Source: an uncultured Flavobacteriaceae bacterium (GTDB lineage Bacteria; Bacteroidota; Bacteroidia; Flavobacteriales; Flavobacteriaceae). Taken from it: a stretch of DNA of 64,000 bases. Positions 7,873 to 16,177 of this stretch are shown one piece after another; within the stretch, counting starts at the first letter, position 1; every line of letters starts with the position of its first letter. Under the pieces are notes generated by a model. The model was not told where the DNA came from and did no database searches. It saw only the letters and a program-made list of their open reading frames with translations. The stretch lies in assembly GCA_943842245.1 (NCBI GenBank), contig CALTAJ010000002.1:645596-709595 (forward strand), in the 5' to 3' direction. Made by a program: the position numbers and the translations under genes.

Positions 7873-8292
7873 ATGTCCGAAAATTCAAAAAACTTAGTAA
7901 TTGCACTTATTAAGTATAATTGCAAAGTAAACGAGTCTGTATCTAAAGCATTGAAACCTTTTGGTGTTTCATTCCAACAATTTAATGTCTTGAGAATATT
8001 AAGAGGACAAAATGGAGTTGCTGCTAATCTATCAACTGTTCATGAAAGAATGGTTAATAGAACGAGTAATACTACTAGGATTATAGATAAGTTATCTGAT
8101 AAAAATTTAGTAAAAAGAAATATTTGCAAAGAGAATAGGAGAAAAATAGAATTATTTATCACCAATGAAGGTCTTAAACTACTTTCTGTGATAGATACTA
8201 TTGTTGAAAAAACAGAAGATAAAGCAACCCAAAAACTTAACGAAAAAGAAAAGGAAAAACTTATTGCCTTGCTTAATCAAATAAATGACTAA
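7873..8292 (+). CDS. MarR family transcriptional regulator
   Basis: A 139-residue winged-helix protein. Helices at the N-terminus form the dimer region; the recognition helix area reads ERMVNRTSNTTRIIDKLSDKNLVKR (shortened here to its key part, residues about 56-80), followed by the basic wing ENRRKIELFIT. MarR proteins are dimeric repressors released by small ligands or oxidants. It is two bases upstream of a YceI-like gene on the same strand, and MarR-YceI pairs recur in flavobacteria, suggesting it controls its neighbour. The ligand is unknown. Confidence 0.88.
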   Translation: MSENSKNLVIALIKYNCKVNESVSKALKPFGVSFQQFNVLRILRGQNGVAANLSTVHERMVNRTSNTTRIIDKLSDKNLVKRNICKENRRKIELFITNEGLKLLSVIDTIVEKTEDKATQKLNEKEKEKLIALLNQIND

Positions 8293-8294
8293 AA

Positions 8295-8858
8295 ATGAAA
8301 AACATAAACATCTTATTTATTTTAATTATGTCCTTCACAACAATTCTTCAAGGGCAAGAAAAAATAATTAATTTAAATTTAAGTGAAATAAAATGGGTTG
8401 GTAAAGAAATTACCACAAAGACTCATTATGGATCACTTAAATTTAAAAAAGGAAATATCTCAATAGTTAATGATTTGATAACTGCTGGAGAATTTATTGT
8501 AGATATGAATAGTCTTAAAAATGAAGACTTGAGTGGTGGATCTAAAGAATATCTTGAAAAACACTTACGTTCAGATGATTTTTTTGGGGTAGAACAACAT
8601 CCTACTTCTACTTTAAAAATAACATCCGTTAAAAAAGTTGAAGGGGAAAAACATTTAGTTGTGGGAGACCTCAAAATAAAAGGAATCAATAATCAAGTAA
8701 TTTTTGATATCGTTCTCAACTCAAAAGGTGCAACAGCTGAACTCACTTTTGATAGATCTAAATACGGTGTAAAATTCAGATCCTCCAGTTTTTTTGATGA
8801 GTTAGGCGATAAGTTAATTTATGATGACATTGAACTTAAAGTAGACTTAGTTTTTTAA
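8295..8858 (+). CDS. YceI-like periplasmic lipid-binding family protein
   Basis: A 187-residue protein with a signal peptide (about residues 1-20, MKNINILFILIMSF then a Q-G-Q cleavage region). The mature part is a beta-rich YceI/lipocalin-like barrel: IKWVGKEI near the start, GEFIVDMNSL, HLRSDDFFGVEQHPTSTLK in the middle and FDRSKYGVKFRSSSFF near the end, all family hallmarks. YceI proteins bind isoprenoid or amphiphilic molecules in the periplasm. Here it is coupled to a MarR regulator, so it probably responds to a membrane-active or hydrophobic compound; that is inference. Confidence 0.88.
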   Translation: MKNINILFILIMSFTTILQGQEKIINLNLSEIKWVGKEITTKTHYGSLKFKKGNISIVNDLITAGEFIVDMNSLKNEDLSGGSKEYLEKHLRSDDFFGVEQHPTSTLKITSVKKVEGEKHLVVGDLKIKGINNQVIFDIVLNSKGATAELTFDRSKYGVKFRSSSFFDELGDKLIYDDIELKVDLVF

Positions 8859-8946
8859 TATGCTTTGTTAAAATCTGATCTTCTTTAATTTCAATTACTA
8901 TAATAAATATGTTTCAAAACTAATAATGGAGTTATAAATTTTATAT

Positions 8947-8954
8947 TATATTTG
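8947..8954 (+). promoter_or_regulatory. Predicted -7 promoter element of the trp operon
   Basis: TATATTTG matches TAnnTTTG exactly. It ends six bases before the leader-peptide ATG at 8960, so transcription would begin at or next to the A of that ATG. A -33 TTTG at the usual distance is not visible, which limits confidence. Confidence 0.4.
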
Positions 8955-8959
8955 AAGCA

Positions 8960-9010
8960 ATGATTTTAATAAAATTAAATAACACTTGGTGGTGCTCGAT
9001 TCAAAAATGA
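8960..9010 (+). CDS. trpL: trp operon leader peptide (16 aa, tandem Trp codons)
   Basis: ATG at 8960 opens a 16-codon frame, MILIKLNNTWWCSIQK, stopped by TGA at 9008-9010. Two consecutive Trp codons (TGG TGG, 8987-8992) sit in a 16-codon peptide immediately upstream of an intrinsic terminator and of trpE. Tryptophan is the rarest residue, so a TrpTrp pair here is strong evidence for ribosome-mediated attenuation: a ribosome stalled for lack of charged tRNA-Trp would alter folding of the leader RNA. No family match is needed or claimed; the call rests on position and composition. A promoter-like element ends six bases before the ATG, so the message may be leaderless. Confidence 0.8.
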   Translation: MILIKLNNTWWCSIQK

Positions 9011-9041
9011 TTCGCGTGAAACAACTGTATAAAATATAACT

Positions 9042-9069
9042 AGGCTTGTCATCACGACAAGCCTTTTTT
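9042..9069 (+). terminator. trp attenuator terminator
   Basis: AGGCTTGTC (9042-9050) pairs perfectly with GACAAGCCT (9056-9064) around a five-base loop, followed by a run of T to 9069. It lies between trpL and trpE, 14 bases before the trpE ATG, so it can only serve as a conditional terminator for the operon, or as the end of a transcript entering from yceI. Confidence 0.88.
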
Positions 9070-9083
9070 AATTTATATCAAAA

Positions 9084-10484
9084 ATGAAAACATTTGCCCT
9101 TAAAACAGAGCACAAAAAAATACTTGCTGACACTATTACCCCGGTCAGTGTATATTTAAAATTAAGGGATGTGTTTCCACATTCTTTACTTCTAGAAAGC
9201 AGTGATTACCATGCAAATAATAATGACTTTTCATACATCTGTTGTAACCCAATAGCTTCTATTGAACTTAAAAACAATATACTAACTACCCATTTTCCTG
9301 ATAAGAGTTTAGAAGTAGAAAAAGTCAATAGCATGCTTGATATACCTGAGCGAATACATAAATTTTCACAGCAGTTTGAGAGTGAACGTTTCCCCTTTAA
9401 ATTTATTAGTAATGGAATATTTGGTTATGTAGCTCACGATGCTGTTGATCGTTTCGAAAATATTGAGCTAAATAAAACTAAACCAGGGCAAGATATTCCC
9501 GATATATATTATGCTGTTTATCAAAATATTATCGCGATTAGTCTTTTTAATCACGAAGCTCACTTATTTTCACACATTTATGGCGGTGATCATAATCTTA
9601 CTGAGATAGAGGTTTTACTCCAAGCCAAAAACAACAGCCATTTTAACTTTGAAAAAGTAGGAGAAAAATCGTCTAATCTTAGTGATGAACAATTTATTAA
9701 TTTTGTAAAAAAAGGGAAAGAACATTGTTTCAGAGGGGATGTATTTCAGCTTGTACTTTCCAGGTGCTTTTCGCAAGGTTTTAAAGGTGACGAATTTAAT
9801 GTTTATCGAACCCTAAGGTCTATCAACCCTTCCCCTTATTTATTTTTCTTTGACTATGGTTATTTTAAAATTTTTGGGAGTTCACCAGAAGCTCAACTAA
9901 TTGTTCAAAGTGGTAAGGCGGAAATTCACCCTATTGCAGGAACCTTTCGCCGAACAGGTGATGATGAGAAAGATGCTGTAGCTGCTGGACTATTAGCAAA
10001 AGATCCTAAAGAAAATAGCGAGCATGTTATGCTTGTGGATTTAGCTAGAAACGACTTAAGTCGAAATGGATCACAAGTTGTTGTGGAAAAAAATCGAGAA
10101 ATTCAATTCTATTCTCATGTTATTCACTTAGTCTCAAAGGTAAGTTGCACTATGAAAAAAGCTACTAAAACATTCCGCGTTGTGGCAGACACTTTCCCAG
10201 CAGGTACTCTAAGTGGTGCTCCAAAGCACAGGGCATTACAATTGATTGATCAATATGAAACCACAAAACGAAATGTTTATGGAGGTGCAATTGGTTACAT
10301 GGATTTTCATGGGAATTTTAATCATGCAATAATTATTCGTTCATTCTTAAGTAAAAATCATGAATTACATTATCAGGCAGGAGCTGGAATTGTTGCTGAT
10401 TCAGTTCCAGAGAATGAATTACAAGAAGTCTATAATAAATTAGGAGCTCTAGATAAAGCCTTAACATTAGCAGAGGACGTTTGA
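9084..10484 (+). CDS. trpE: Anthranilate synthase component I
   Basis: A 466-residue chorismate-utilising enzyme, the usual length. The N-terminal domain has LLESSDYHA, the region that binds feedback tryptophan (LLES), and the C-terminal domain carries the chorismate-binding signatures FRGDVFQLVLS, IHPIAGTFRRTG, MLVDLARNDL and FPAGTLSGAPK. It converts chorismate and ammonia (from TrpG) to anthranilate, the first step of tryptophan synthesis. It is the first structural gene of trpEGDCFBA, preceded by a leader peptide and attenuator, so expression should respond to charged tRNA-Trp. Enzyme level is probably also tuned by Trp feedback. Confidence 0.95.
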   Translation: MKTFALKTEHKKILADTITPVSVYLKLRDVFPHSLLLESSDYHANNNDFSYICCNPIASIELKNNILTTHFPDKSLEVEKVNSMLDIPERIHKFSQQFESERFPFKFISNGIFGYVAHDAVDRFENIELNKTKPGQDIPDIYYAVYQNIIAISLFNHEAHLFSHIYGGDHNLTEIEVLLQAKNNSHFNFEKVGEKSSNLSDEQFINFVKKGKEHCFRGDVFQLVLSRCFSQGFKGDEFNVYRTLRSINPSPYLFFFDYGYFKIFGSSPEAQLIVQSGKAEIHPIAGTFRRTGDDEKDAVAAGLLAKDPKENSEHVMLVDLARNDLSRNGSQVVVEKNREIQFYSHVIHLVSKVSCTMKKATKTFRVVADTFPAGTLSGAPKHRALQLIDQYETTKRNVYGGAIGYMDFHGNFNHAIIIRSFLSKNHELHYQAGAGIVADSVPENELQEVYNKLGALDKALTLAEDV

Positions 10485-10486
10485 CT

Positions 10487-11050
10487 ATGAAAAAAGTATT
10501 TGTCATCGATAATTATGATTCTTTTACATATAACCTAGTTCATTATCTAGAAGAAATGAACTGTGAGGCAACCGTAAAACGAAATGATAAATTCGAACTT
10601 GGCGAGTTAGAAAATTATCCGCTATTACTCCTCTCCCCTGGACCTGGTATTCCTGATGAATCTGGTTTATTAAAAGCAGCAATTAAACGTTATGCTCCTA
10701 CTAAGAAAATTTTAGGTATCTGTTTAGGTCAACAAGCCATTGGAGAAGTTTTTGGTGGTAGACTAATTAATCTAGATAAAGTTTATCATGGTGTTGCAAC
10801 TCCAGTAAAGGTTATTAAAGAAGATGTATTATTTACAGATCTCCCTGATACCTTCGATATTGCCCGCTATCATTCTTGGGTAGTTGAAACACCATTACCT
10901 AAAGAGCTTATTGCCACCTCAATAGATCAAAAAGGACGGTTAATGTCTTTACGTCATAAAAAATTTGATGTTCGTGGGGTTCAATTTCATCCTGAGTCAA
11001 TTCTCACACCTCATGGGAAAAAAATATTAAGTAATTGGATTAATAGTTGA
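10487..11050 (+). CDS. trpG: Anthranilate synthase component II (glutamine amidotransferase)
   Basis: A 187-residue class I glutamine amidotransferase starting MKKVFVIDNYDSFTYNL. The catalytic triad is visible: Cys79 (GICLGQQ), His168 and Glu170 (FHPES); the oxyanion segment SPGPG is at 50-54. It hydrolyses glutamine and passes ammonia to TrpE. I chose the ATG at 10487, two bases after the trpE stop. A TTG two codons earlier (10481) would overlap that stop as TTGA and cannot be excluded. The gene could also supply aminodeoxychorismate synthase, as in other bacteria with a single trpG/pabA. Confidence 0.93.
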   Translation: MKKVFVIDNYDSFTYNLVHYLEEMNCEATVKRNDKFELGELENYPLLLLSPGPGIPDESGLLKAAIKRYAPTKKILGICLGQQAIGEVFGGRLINLDKVYHGVATPVKVIKEDVLFTDLPDTFDIARYHSWVVETPLPKELIATSIDQKGRLMSLRHKKFDVRGVQFHPESILTPHGKKILSNWINS

Positions 11051-11052
11051 GC

Positions 11053-12048
11053 ATGAAAGCCATATTAAATAGACTTATAAATCATCAAAAACTGAGCAAG
11101 GAAGAATCTCGACAAATGATTATAAATATAGCTGATGGGCAGTATAATTCTTCCCAAATTGCTTCATTCCTTACCGTTTATATGATGCGAAGTATTAGCC
11201 TAGACGAACTCGAAGGTTTTCGTTCTGCTTTATTAGAATTATGCATTTTAATTGATCTTGATGAATACGATACCATAGACTTATGTGGTACTGGCGGAGA
11301 TGGGAAAGACACCTTCAATATTTCGACTCTTTCCTCTTTTGTAACTGCTGGTGCTGGGGTTAAAGTTACCAAACATGGAAATTATGGTGTTTCTTCAGGA
11401 TGTGGTTCTAGTAATGTATTAGAAGCATTAGGGGTAAAATTTTCTAATAAAAAAAATTTTTTAAAACGGTGTCTTGACGAAGCAGGTATTTGTATTTTAC
11501 ATGCGCCCCTTTTTCATCCAGCAATGAAAAATATCGCACCTGTAAGACGTGAACTTGGAGTTAAAACTTTTTTTAATATGTTGGGCCCACTAGTTAATCC
11601 TGTCTTACCAAAAAATCAGTTAACAGGAGTGTTCAATCTTGAATTAGCAAGACTTTACAATTATCTATTTCAAAAAACAAACATCAACTTTACAATTCTT
11701 TATGGGTTAGATGGATATGATGAGATATCACTTACAGGTCCTACTAAAGTCTTTAGTAAAAATGGTGAAAGTGTATTGACATCTCAAGATTTTGGAGTAA
11801 CAACAATAGCTGCCAAAGAAATATCTGGGGGAGAAGATATAAATTCTTCAGCTAAAATATTTTTGGATGTAATACAAAATAAAGGTACAACTGCACAGCA
11901 GAATGTAGTCTGTGCCAATTCAGGAATAGCTATTGCAACAGCTTTAAGACTGTCACCCATTGAAGGGTTTGAAAAAGCTAAAGAATCAATACTTTCTGGA
12001 AAAGCATTCAATGCTCTAAAAAAACTTCAAAACCTTAGTGAAAAATGA
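11053..12048 (+). CDS. trpD: Anthranilate phosphoribosyltransferase
   Basis: A 331-residue enzyme of normal length with the phosphoribosyl-pyrophosphate signature GTGGDGKDTFN (from residue 79) and the KHGNYGVSS segment that contacts anthranilate. It joins anthranilate to PRPP to give N-phosphoribosylanthranilate. ATG at 11053 lies two bases after the trpG stop; as for trpG, an upstream TTG (11047) would create a TTGA overlap. Its own stop overlaps trpC by four bases (ATGA), so translation of the two is coupled. Confidence 0.94.
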   Translation: MKAILNRLINHQKLSKEESRQMIINIADGQYNSSQIASFLTVYMMRSISLDELEGFRSALLELCILIDLDEYDTIDLCGTGGDGKDTFNISTLSSFVTAGAGVKVTKHGNYGVSSGCGSSNVLEALGVKFSNKKNFLKRCLDEAGICILHAPLFHPAMKNIAPVRRELGVKTFFNMLGPLVNPVLPKNQLTGVFNLELARLYNYLFQKTNINFTILYGLDGYDEISLTGPTKVFSKNGESVLTSQDFGVTTIAAKEISGGEDINSSAKIFLDVIQNKGTTAQQNVVCANSGIAIATALRLSPIEGFEKAKESILSGKAFNALKKLQNLSEK

Positions 12049-12830
12049 GCATATTAGATCTAATCGTAGCTGATAAACGTATAGAGATTACCCAAAGGAA
12101 GAAGTTATTTCCAAGTAGTTATTGGGAGTCCTCTCCGCTTTTTGAACGACAGTCTAATTCATTGGTAAAAAGTCTCAGTGATAGTAATTCAGGCATAATT
12201 GCTGAACACAAACGTCGTTCTCCATCTAAACAAAACATAAATAGCTCACTTTCTGTAACAGATGTTGCTGGCGGATATGAGAAAGCAGGCGCATGTGGAA
12301 TGTCAGTCTTAACTGATGGTAAATATTTTGGGGGATCTTTAAATGATTTAAACCTTGCTCGTTCTGTTACTAGTTTTCCAGTCTTGCGTAAAGAATTTAT
12401 TATTGACGAATACCAAATAATCGAAGCCAAGGCCCATGGAGCTGATGCTATTTTATTAATTGCAGGAATCTTAAATCGATCTGAAATCTTTCAATTGTCA
12501 AATGCAGCAAAAGGATTTGGATTAGAAGTTTTATTAGAAGTACATAACCTAAAAGAATTAAAAAAATCTGTCATGCCCTCCCTAGACATAATAGGAGTGA
12601 ATAATCGAAATCTTAAAACCTTTGAAGTTTCCTTAAATACAAGTAGGGTCTTAATTGAAGAGATTCCTGATGATTTTGTCAAAATATCTGAAAGTGGTAT
12701 AAGTGAGGTTACTGCCATAAAAGATTTAAGAAGTCAAGGATATCAGGGCTTTCTAGTTGGAGAAAATTTTATGAAAACTGATAATCCAGGAGAAGCAGCC
12801 CATAAATTCATAAAACAAATAGAGTCATGA
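12045..12830 (+). CDS. trpC: Indole-3-glycerol phosphate synthase
   Basis: A 261-residue TIM-barrel enzyme. Characteristic segments are AEHKRRSPSK (53-62, with the catalytic Glu and Lys), LRKEFIIDEYQI, LEVH, GVNNRNLKTFEV and SESGI. It closes the ring of CdRP to give indoleglycerol phosphate. It is a separate gene here, not the TrpC-TrpF fusion of enterobacteria. Four-base overlaps link it with trpD upstream and trpF downstream. Confidence 0.95.
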   Translation: MSILDLIVADKRIEITQRKKLFPSSYWESSPLFERQSNSLVKSLSDSNSGIIAEHKRRSPSKQNINSSLSVTDVAGGYEKAGACGMSVLTDGKYFGGSLNDLNLARSVTSFPVLRKEFIIDEYQIIEAKAHGADAILLIAGILNRSEIFQLSNAAKGFGLEVLLEVHNLKELKKSVMPSLDIIGVNNRNLKTFEVSLNTSRVLIEEIPDDFVKISESGISEVTAIKDLRSQGYQGFLVGENFMKTDNPGEAAHKFIKQIES

Positions 12831-13444
12831 AGTTAAAAGTTTGTGGTATGAGAGAAAATGAAAATATTTTAGCTCTGAGCGATTTACGGCCAGACTATAT
12901 AGGCTTTATTTTTTGGGCCTCCTCAAGTCGCTACGTAAATAGTCCAACGCCTAAACTTGATAAAAAAATCAAGAAAACTGGAGTATTTGTAGATGCTAAT
13001 GTCGAATATGTTCAGGATATAATTATTACACATCAATTACAAGCTGTGCAATTGCATGGAAAAGAAACACCAAGTTATTGTGAGCTCATTAAAGAATTTG
13101 GTGTAGAAGTGATAAAATCTTTTTCTATAAAAGATTATTTTGATTTTTCACTTCTTGTCCCTTATCAAGAAAATTGCGATTTCTTTTTGTTTGATACCAA
13201 AGGTCCATCTCCTGGTGGCAATGGTTATACTTTTAATTGGAGTGTTTTAAAAGATTACTATTCACAGAAACCATTTTTTTTGAGTGGTGGAATAGGACTA
13301 GAAAACATACAACAGGTTAAAGAATTATTAAATTCAACTCTACCCCTTTACGGTATTGATGTAAATAGCAAATTTGAATCTGCACCTGGACTAAAAAAAA
13401 TAGAGTCTTTAACAAAATTTAAAAATGAATTATATGAATTATAA
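12827..13444 (+). CDS. trpF: Phosphoribosylanthranilate isomerase
   Basis: A 205-residue TIM barrel with the family catalytic pair: Cys6 (KVCGMRE) as general base and Asp123 (LFDTKGPSPGG) as general acid; QLHG and GIDVNSKFE are also typical. It performs the Amadori rearrangement of phosphoribosylanthranilate to CdRP. It overlaps trpC by four bases and trpB by 11 or 20 bases depending on the trpB start. Confidence 0.94.
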   Translation: MKLKVCGMRENENILALSDLRPDYIGFIFWASSSRYVNSPTPKLDKKIKKTGVFVDANVEYVQDIIITHQLQAVQLHGKETPSYCELIKEFGVEVIKSFSIKDYFDFSLLVPYQENCDFFLFDTKGPSPGGNGYTFNWSVLKDYYSQKPFFLSGGIGLENIQQVKELLNSTLPLYGIDVNSKFESAPGLKKIESLTKFKNELYEL

Positions 13445-14615
13445 TGTAGATGAAAAAGGATATTACGGTGATTTTGGTGGCGCCTTTATACCTGAAATGT
13501 TATATCCCAATGTGGCAGAACTTCGGGAAAAATATTTAAAAATTTCATCAGAACCTGACTTTAAAAAAGAATTTGATAATTTATTAAAGGTCTATGTTGG
13601 GCGTCCAACTCCTTTATATTTTGCTAAACGTTTGTCTAAACGTTACAATACAAAAATATATTTAAAGCGTGAAGATCTTTGTCATACTGGTGCCCATAAA
13701 GTCAATAACACCATTGGTCAAATTTTGTTAGCTAAACGTCTAGGTAAAAATCGTGTAATTGCAGAAACTGGTGCAGGACAACATGGAGTTGCCACCGCTA
13801 CAGTTTGTGCTCTTATGGGAATAGAATGTATTGTTTACATGGGCGAGTTAGATATTAAACGTCAGGCACCAAATGTAGCACGAATGAAAATGTTAGGAGC
13901 AGAAGTTCGCTCTGCAAAATCAGGTAGTAAAACTCTCAAAGATGCTACCAATGAAGCCATTCGCGATTGGATAAATAATCCAGTAGATACACATTATATT
14001 ATAGGATCTGTAGTTGGACCTCACCCCTATCCCGATATGGTGGCTCGTTTTCAATCAGTTATTAGTGAAGAAACTAAATGGCAATTGAAAGAACAAGAAG
14101 GACGTGAATATCCCGATCATATTATAGCTTGTGTAGGTGGAGGAAGTAATGCTGCTGGACTATATTTTCACTATCTCAATGATGAACGTGTAAATATTAT
14201 TTCAGTTGAGGCTGCAGGAAAGGGAATTCATTCTGGAAAGAGTGCTGCAACTTCAGCACTAGGTAAAGAAGGAATTATTCATGGAAGTAAAACTCTATTA
14301 ATGCAAAGTCATGACGGACAAATAACCGAACCATATTCTATCTCAGCTGGCTTAGATTACCCAGGTATTGGACCAATGCATGCGCATCTGTACCGCTCTA
14401 AACGTGCAGAGTTTATATCTATTCCAGATCAAGAGGCAATGGGTTGGGGGCTTACCCTTTCGCAAATGGAAGGTATAATTCCAGCTATTGAAACCGCGCA
14501 TGCTTTTGCGGTACTTGATGTGCGAAAGTTTAGTCCCGAAGAAGTAATTGTTTTTAACTGTTCAGGCCGAGGTGATAAGGACTTGGATACCTATATTGAT
14601 TATTTTAAATTATGA
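13434..14615 (+). CDS. trpB: Tryptophan synthase beta chain
   Basis: About 393 residues, fold type II PLP enzyme. The PLP lysine is in HTGAHKVNNT (Lys89 from this start), with GAGQHG, the phosphate-binding GGGSNAAG loop and the C-terminal NCSGRGDKD. It condenses indole and serine to tryptophan in the alpha2-beta2 complex with TrpA. Two ATGs are possible: 13425 (adds MNY) and 13434; the latter gives the usual N-terminus NVDEKGYYGDFGG. Both lie inside trpF. The stop overlaps trpA by four bases, ensuring matched expression of the two subunits. Confidence 0.95.
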   Translation: MNYNVDEKGYYGDFGGAFIPEMLYPNVAELREKYLKISSEPDFKKEFDNLLKVYVGRPTPLYFAKRLSKRYNTKIYLKREDLCHTGAHKVNNTIGQILLAKRLGKNRVIAETGAGQHGVATATVCALMGIECIVYMGELDIKRQAPNVARMKMLGAEVRSAKSGSKTLKDATNEAIRDWINNPVDTHYIIGSVVGPHPYPDMVARFQSVISEETKWQLKEQEGREYPDHIIACVGGGSNAAGLYFHYLNDERVNIISVEAAGKGIHSGKSAATSALGKEGIIHGSKTLLMQSHDGQITEPYSISAGLDYPGIGPMHAHLYRSKRAEFISIPDQEAMGWGLTLSQMEGIIPAIETAHAFAVLDVRKFSPEEVIVFNCSGRGDKDLDTYIDYFKL

Positions 14616-15379
14616 TTAATAGAATAGATAAAAAATTTCAAGAAGACAAAAAACTCTTGTCTATCTATTTTTCTGCTGGACATCCTAGCTTAGAAGACAC
14701 AGTACCTATTTTAAAGAAATTGCAAGCTGCCAAAGTAGATATGGTAGAAATTGGCCTCCCTTTTTCTGATCCTTTAGCTGATGGACCTACTATTCAGGAA
14801 AGCTCAACTCAGGCCCTAAGTAACGGGATGACCACAGATAAGTTATTCTCTCAATTAGAAAATATAAGGAAATACATAAATATTCCATTGGTCTTGATGG
14901 GTTATTTTAATCCTATGATGCAATTTGGGATTGAAAAATTCTGTAAGTGTTGTGAATCAATTGGTATTGATGGTTTAATTATTCCCGATTTACCTGTCGA
15001 TATTTATCACGAGAAATACAAGATTTTATTTGATAAACATGGGTTATATAATATGTTTTTAATCACCCCACAAACTCCAGAGAAACGTATTCGATATATT
15101 GACAAAGTTTCAAATGGTTTTATCTATATGGTAAGTAGTGCAAGTGTAACTGGTGCAAAAAACACCTTTGGTGACAGTCAAAAAGACTATTTCAAGCGCA
15201 TATCAGGGATGAGATTGAGTTCTCCAACAGTTGTCGGTTTTGGCATTAGTAATGCAAGTACATATTCTACGGCGATAGAACATTCAAATGGAGCAATAAT
15301 TGGCTCAGCATTTATAAAGTTTTTAGAAGATAAAGGAGTAAATAAAATTGCTGACTTTATCAGTTCTATAAGGGATTGA
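14612..15379 (+). CDS. trpA: Tryptophan synthase alpha chain
   Basis: A 255-residue TIM-barrel subunit with catalytic Glu46 (VEIGLPF) and Asp57 (LADGPT), plus GYFNPMM and IIPDLP. It cleaves indoleglycerol phosphate to indole, which is tunnelled to TrpB. It is the last gene of the trp operon; the gap of about 57 bases to the next gene has no clear terminator, so read-through into the downstream glycan cluster is possible. Confidence 0.95.
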   Translation: MINRIDKKFQEDKKLLSIYFSAGHPSLEDTVPILKKLQAAKVDMVEIGLPFSDPLADGPTIQESSTQALSNGMTTDKLFSQLENIRKYINIPLVLMGYFNPMMQFGIEKFCKCCESIGIDGLIIPDLPVDIYHEKYKILFDKHGLYNMFLITPQTPEKRIRYIDKVSNGFIYMVSSASVTGAKNTFGDSQKDYFKRISGMRLSSPTVVGFGISNASTYSTAIEHSNGAIIGSAFIKFLEDKGVNKIADFISSIRD

Positions 15380-15436
15380 ATAATTCCAAGCTTTGCTATT
15401 TTAAATTTAAAATATTGAATTTAAAATGTTTAACCT

Positions 15437-16048
15437 ATGAAAACTGTCCTTCTTATTTTTTCTAAATCTCCTATTTTAGGAAAGGTAAAAAATCGCCTTA
15501 GTAAAAATATTGGATTAGAGTCTTCACTCCATATTTATAAGAAATTATTAAAACATACTGCATCAGTTGCTCAAAAAAGTAGAATTAAAACAGTCCTTTT
15601 TCAAAGCGAATTAAACCCAGAATTAAAAGCTATTTTTAAAAATGTGGCAGACTACCAAATACAGAAAGGGAAAAATCTTGGAGAAAAAATGGAAAATGCT
15701 TTTCGCTGGGCTTTTAGTTTAAAATACAAAAATGTCATACTAATTGGAAGTGATTTGTGGAGTTTAGATAAAGACACTTTAATAGAGGCAAAAAAAGCAT
15801 TAGAACATAATGACGTAGTAATTGGCCCTTGCTATGACGGAGGATACTATTTAATCGGGATGAAAAATTTTAATAATAAAATTTTTAAAAACATATCTTG
15901 GAGTAAAAAACAAGTTTTTAAACAGACTTTATCAAAAGTTTTGGAAAATTCTGTCTACTATTTAGAAATAAAGAATGATATCGATAATAAAGAAAGTCTT
16001 AGAGCACACGCTTCTTTATATGAGCTTTATAAAAAAACTTTATCATAA
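15437..16048 (+). CDS. DUF2064 / TIGR04282 GT-A-like transferase
   Basis: A 203-residue protein matching the GT-A superfamily DUF2064 group: KSPILGKVKNRLS near the N-terminus resembles a nucleotide-binding loop, GSDLWSLDKDTL carries the Asp of the metal site, and GPCYDGGYYLIGM is the most typical segment. Members are often annotated as arsenosugar biosynthesis glycosyltransferases (TIGR04282) because they sit beside arsenosugar radical-SAM genes, but I see no such gene here, so that role is not supported in this window. It heads a plus-strand run of six genes with other glycosyltransferases. Confidence 0.75.
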   Translation: MKTVLLIFSKSPILGKVKNRLSKNIGLESSLHIYKKLLKHTASVAQKSRIKTVLFQSELNPELKAIFKNVADYQIQKGKNLGEKMENAFRWAFSLKYKNVILIGSDLWSLDKDTLIEAKKALEHNDVVIGPCYDGGYYLIGMKNFNNKIFKNISWSKKQVFKQTLSKVLENSVYYLEIKNDIDNKESLRAHASLYELYKKTLS

Positions 16049-16177
16049 AAAATTTCAAAGGATATTATTTTACTCAATTTGAGAGCTTTTTTTTTATATC
16101 ATATTAATAGTAAGATGTTCGTTTATTAATTCTCTAATAAATTATGTTTTAAATTTGTATTTATCCTATTTAAACAA

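Noticed and set aside
16073-16095. CTCAATTTGAG plus T-run after the DUF2064 gene as terminator
   Set aside because: The stem is only four or five weak pairs with a tiny loop; too weak to call.
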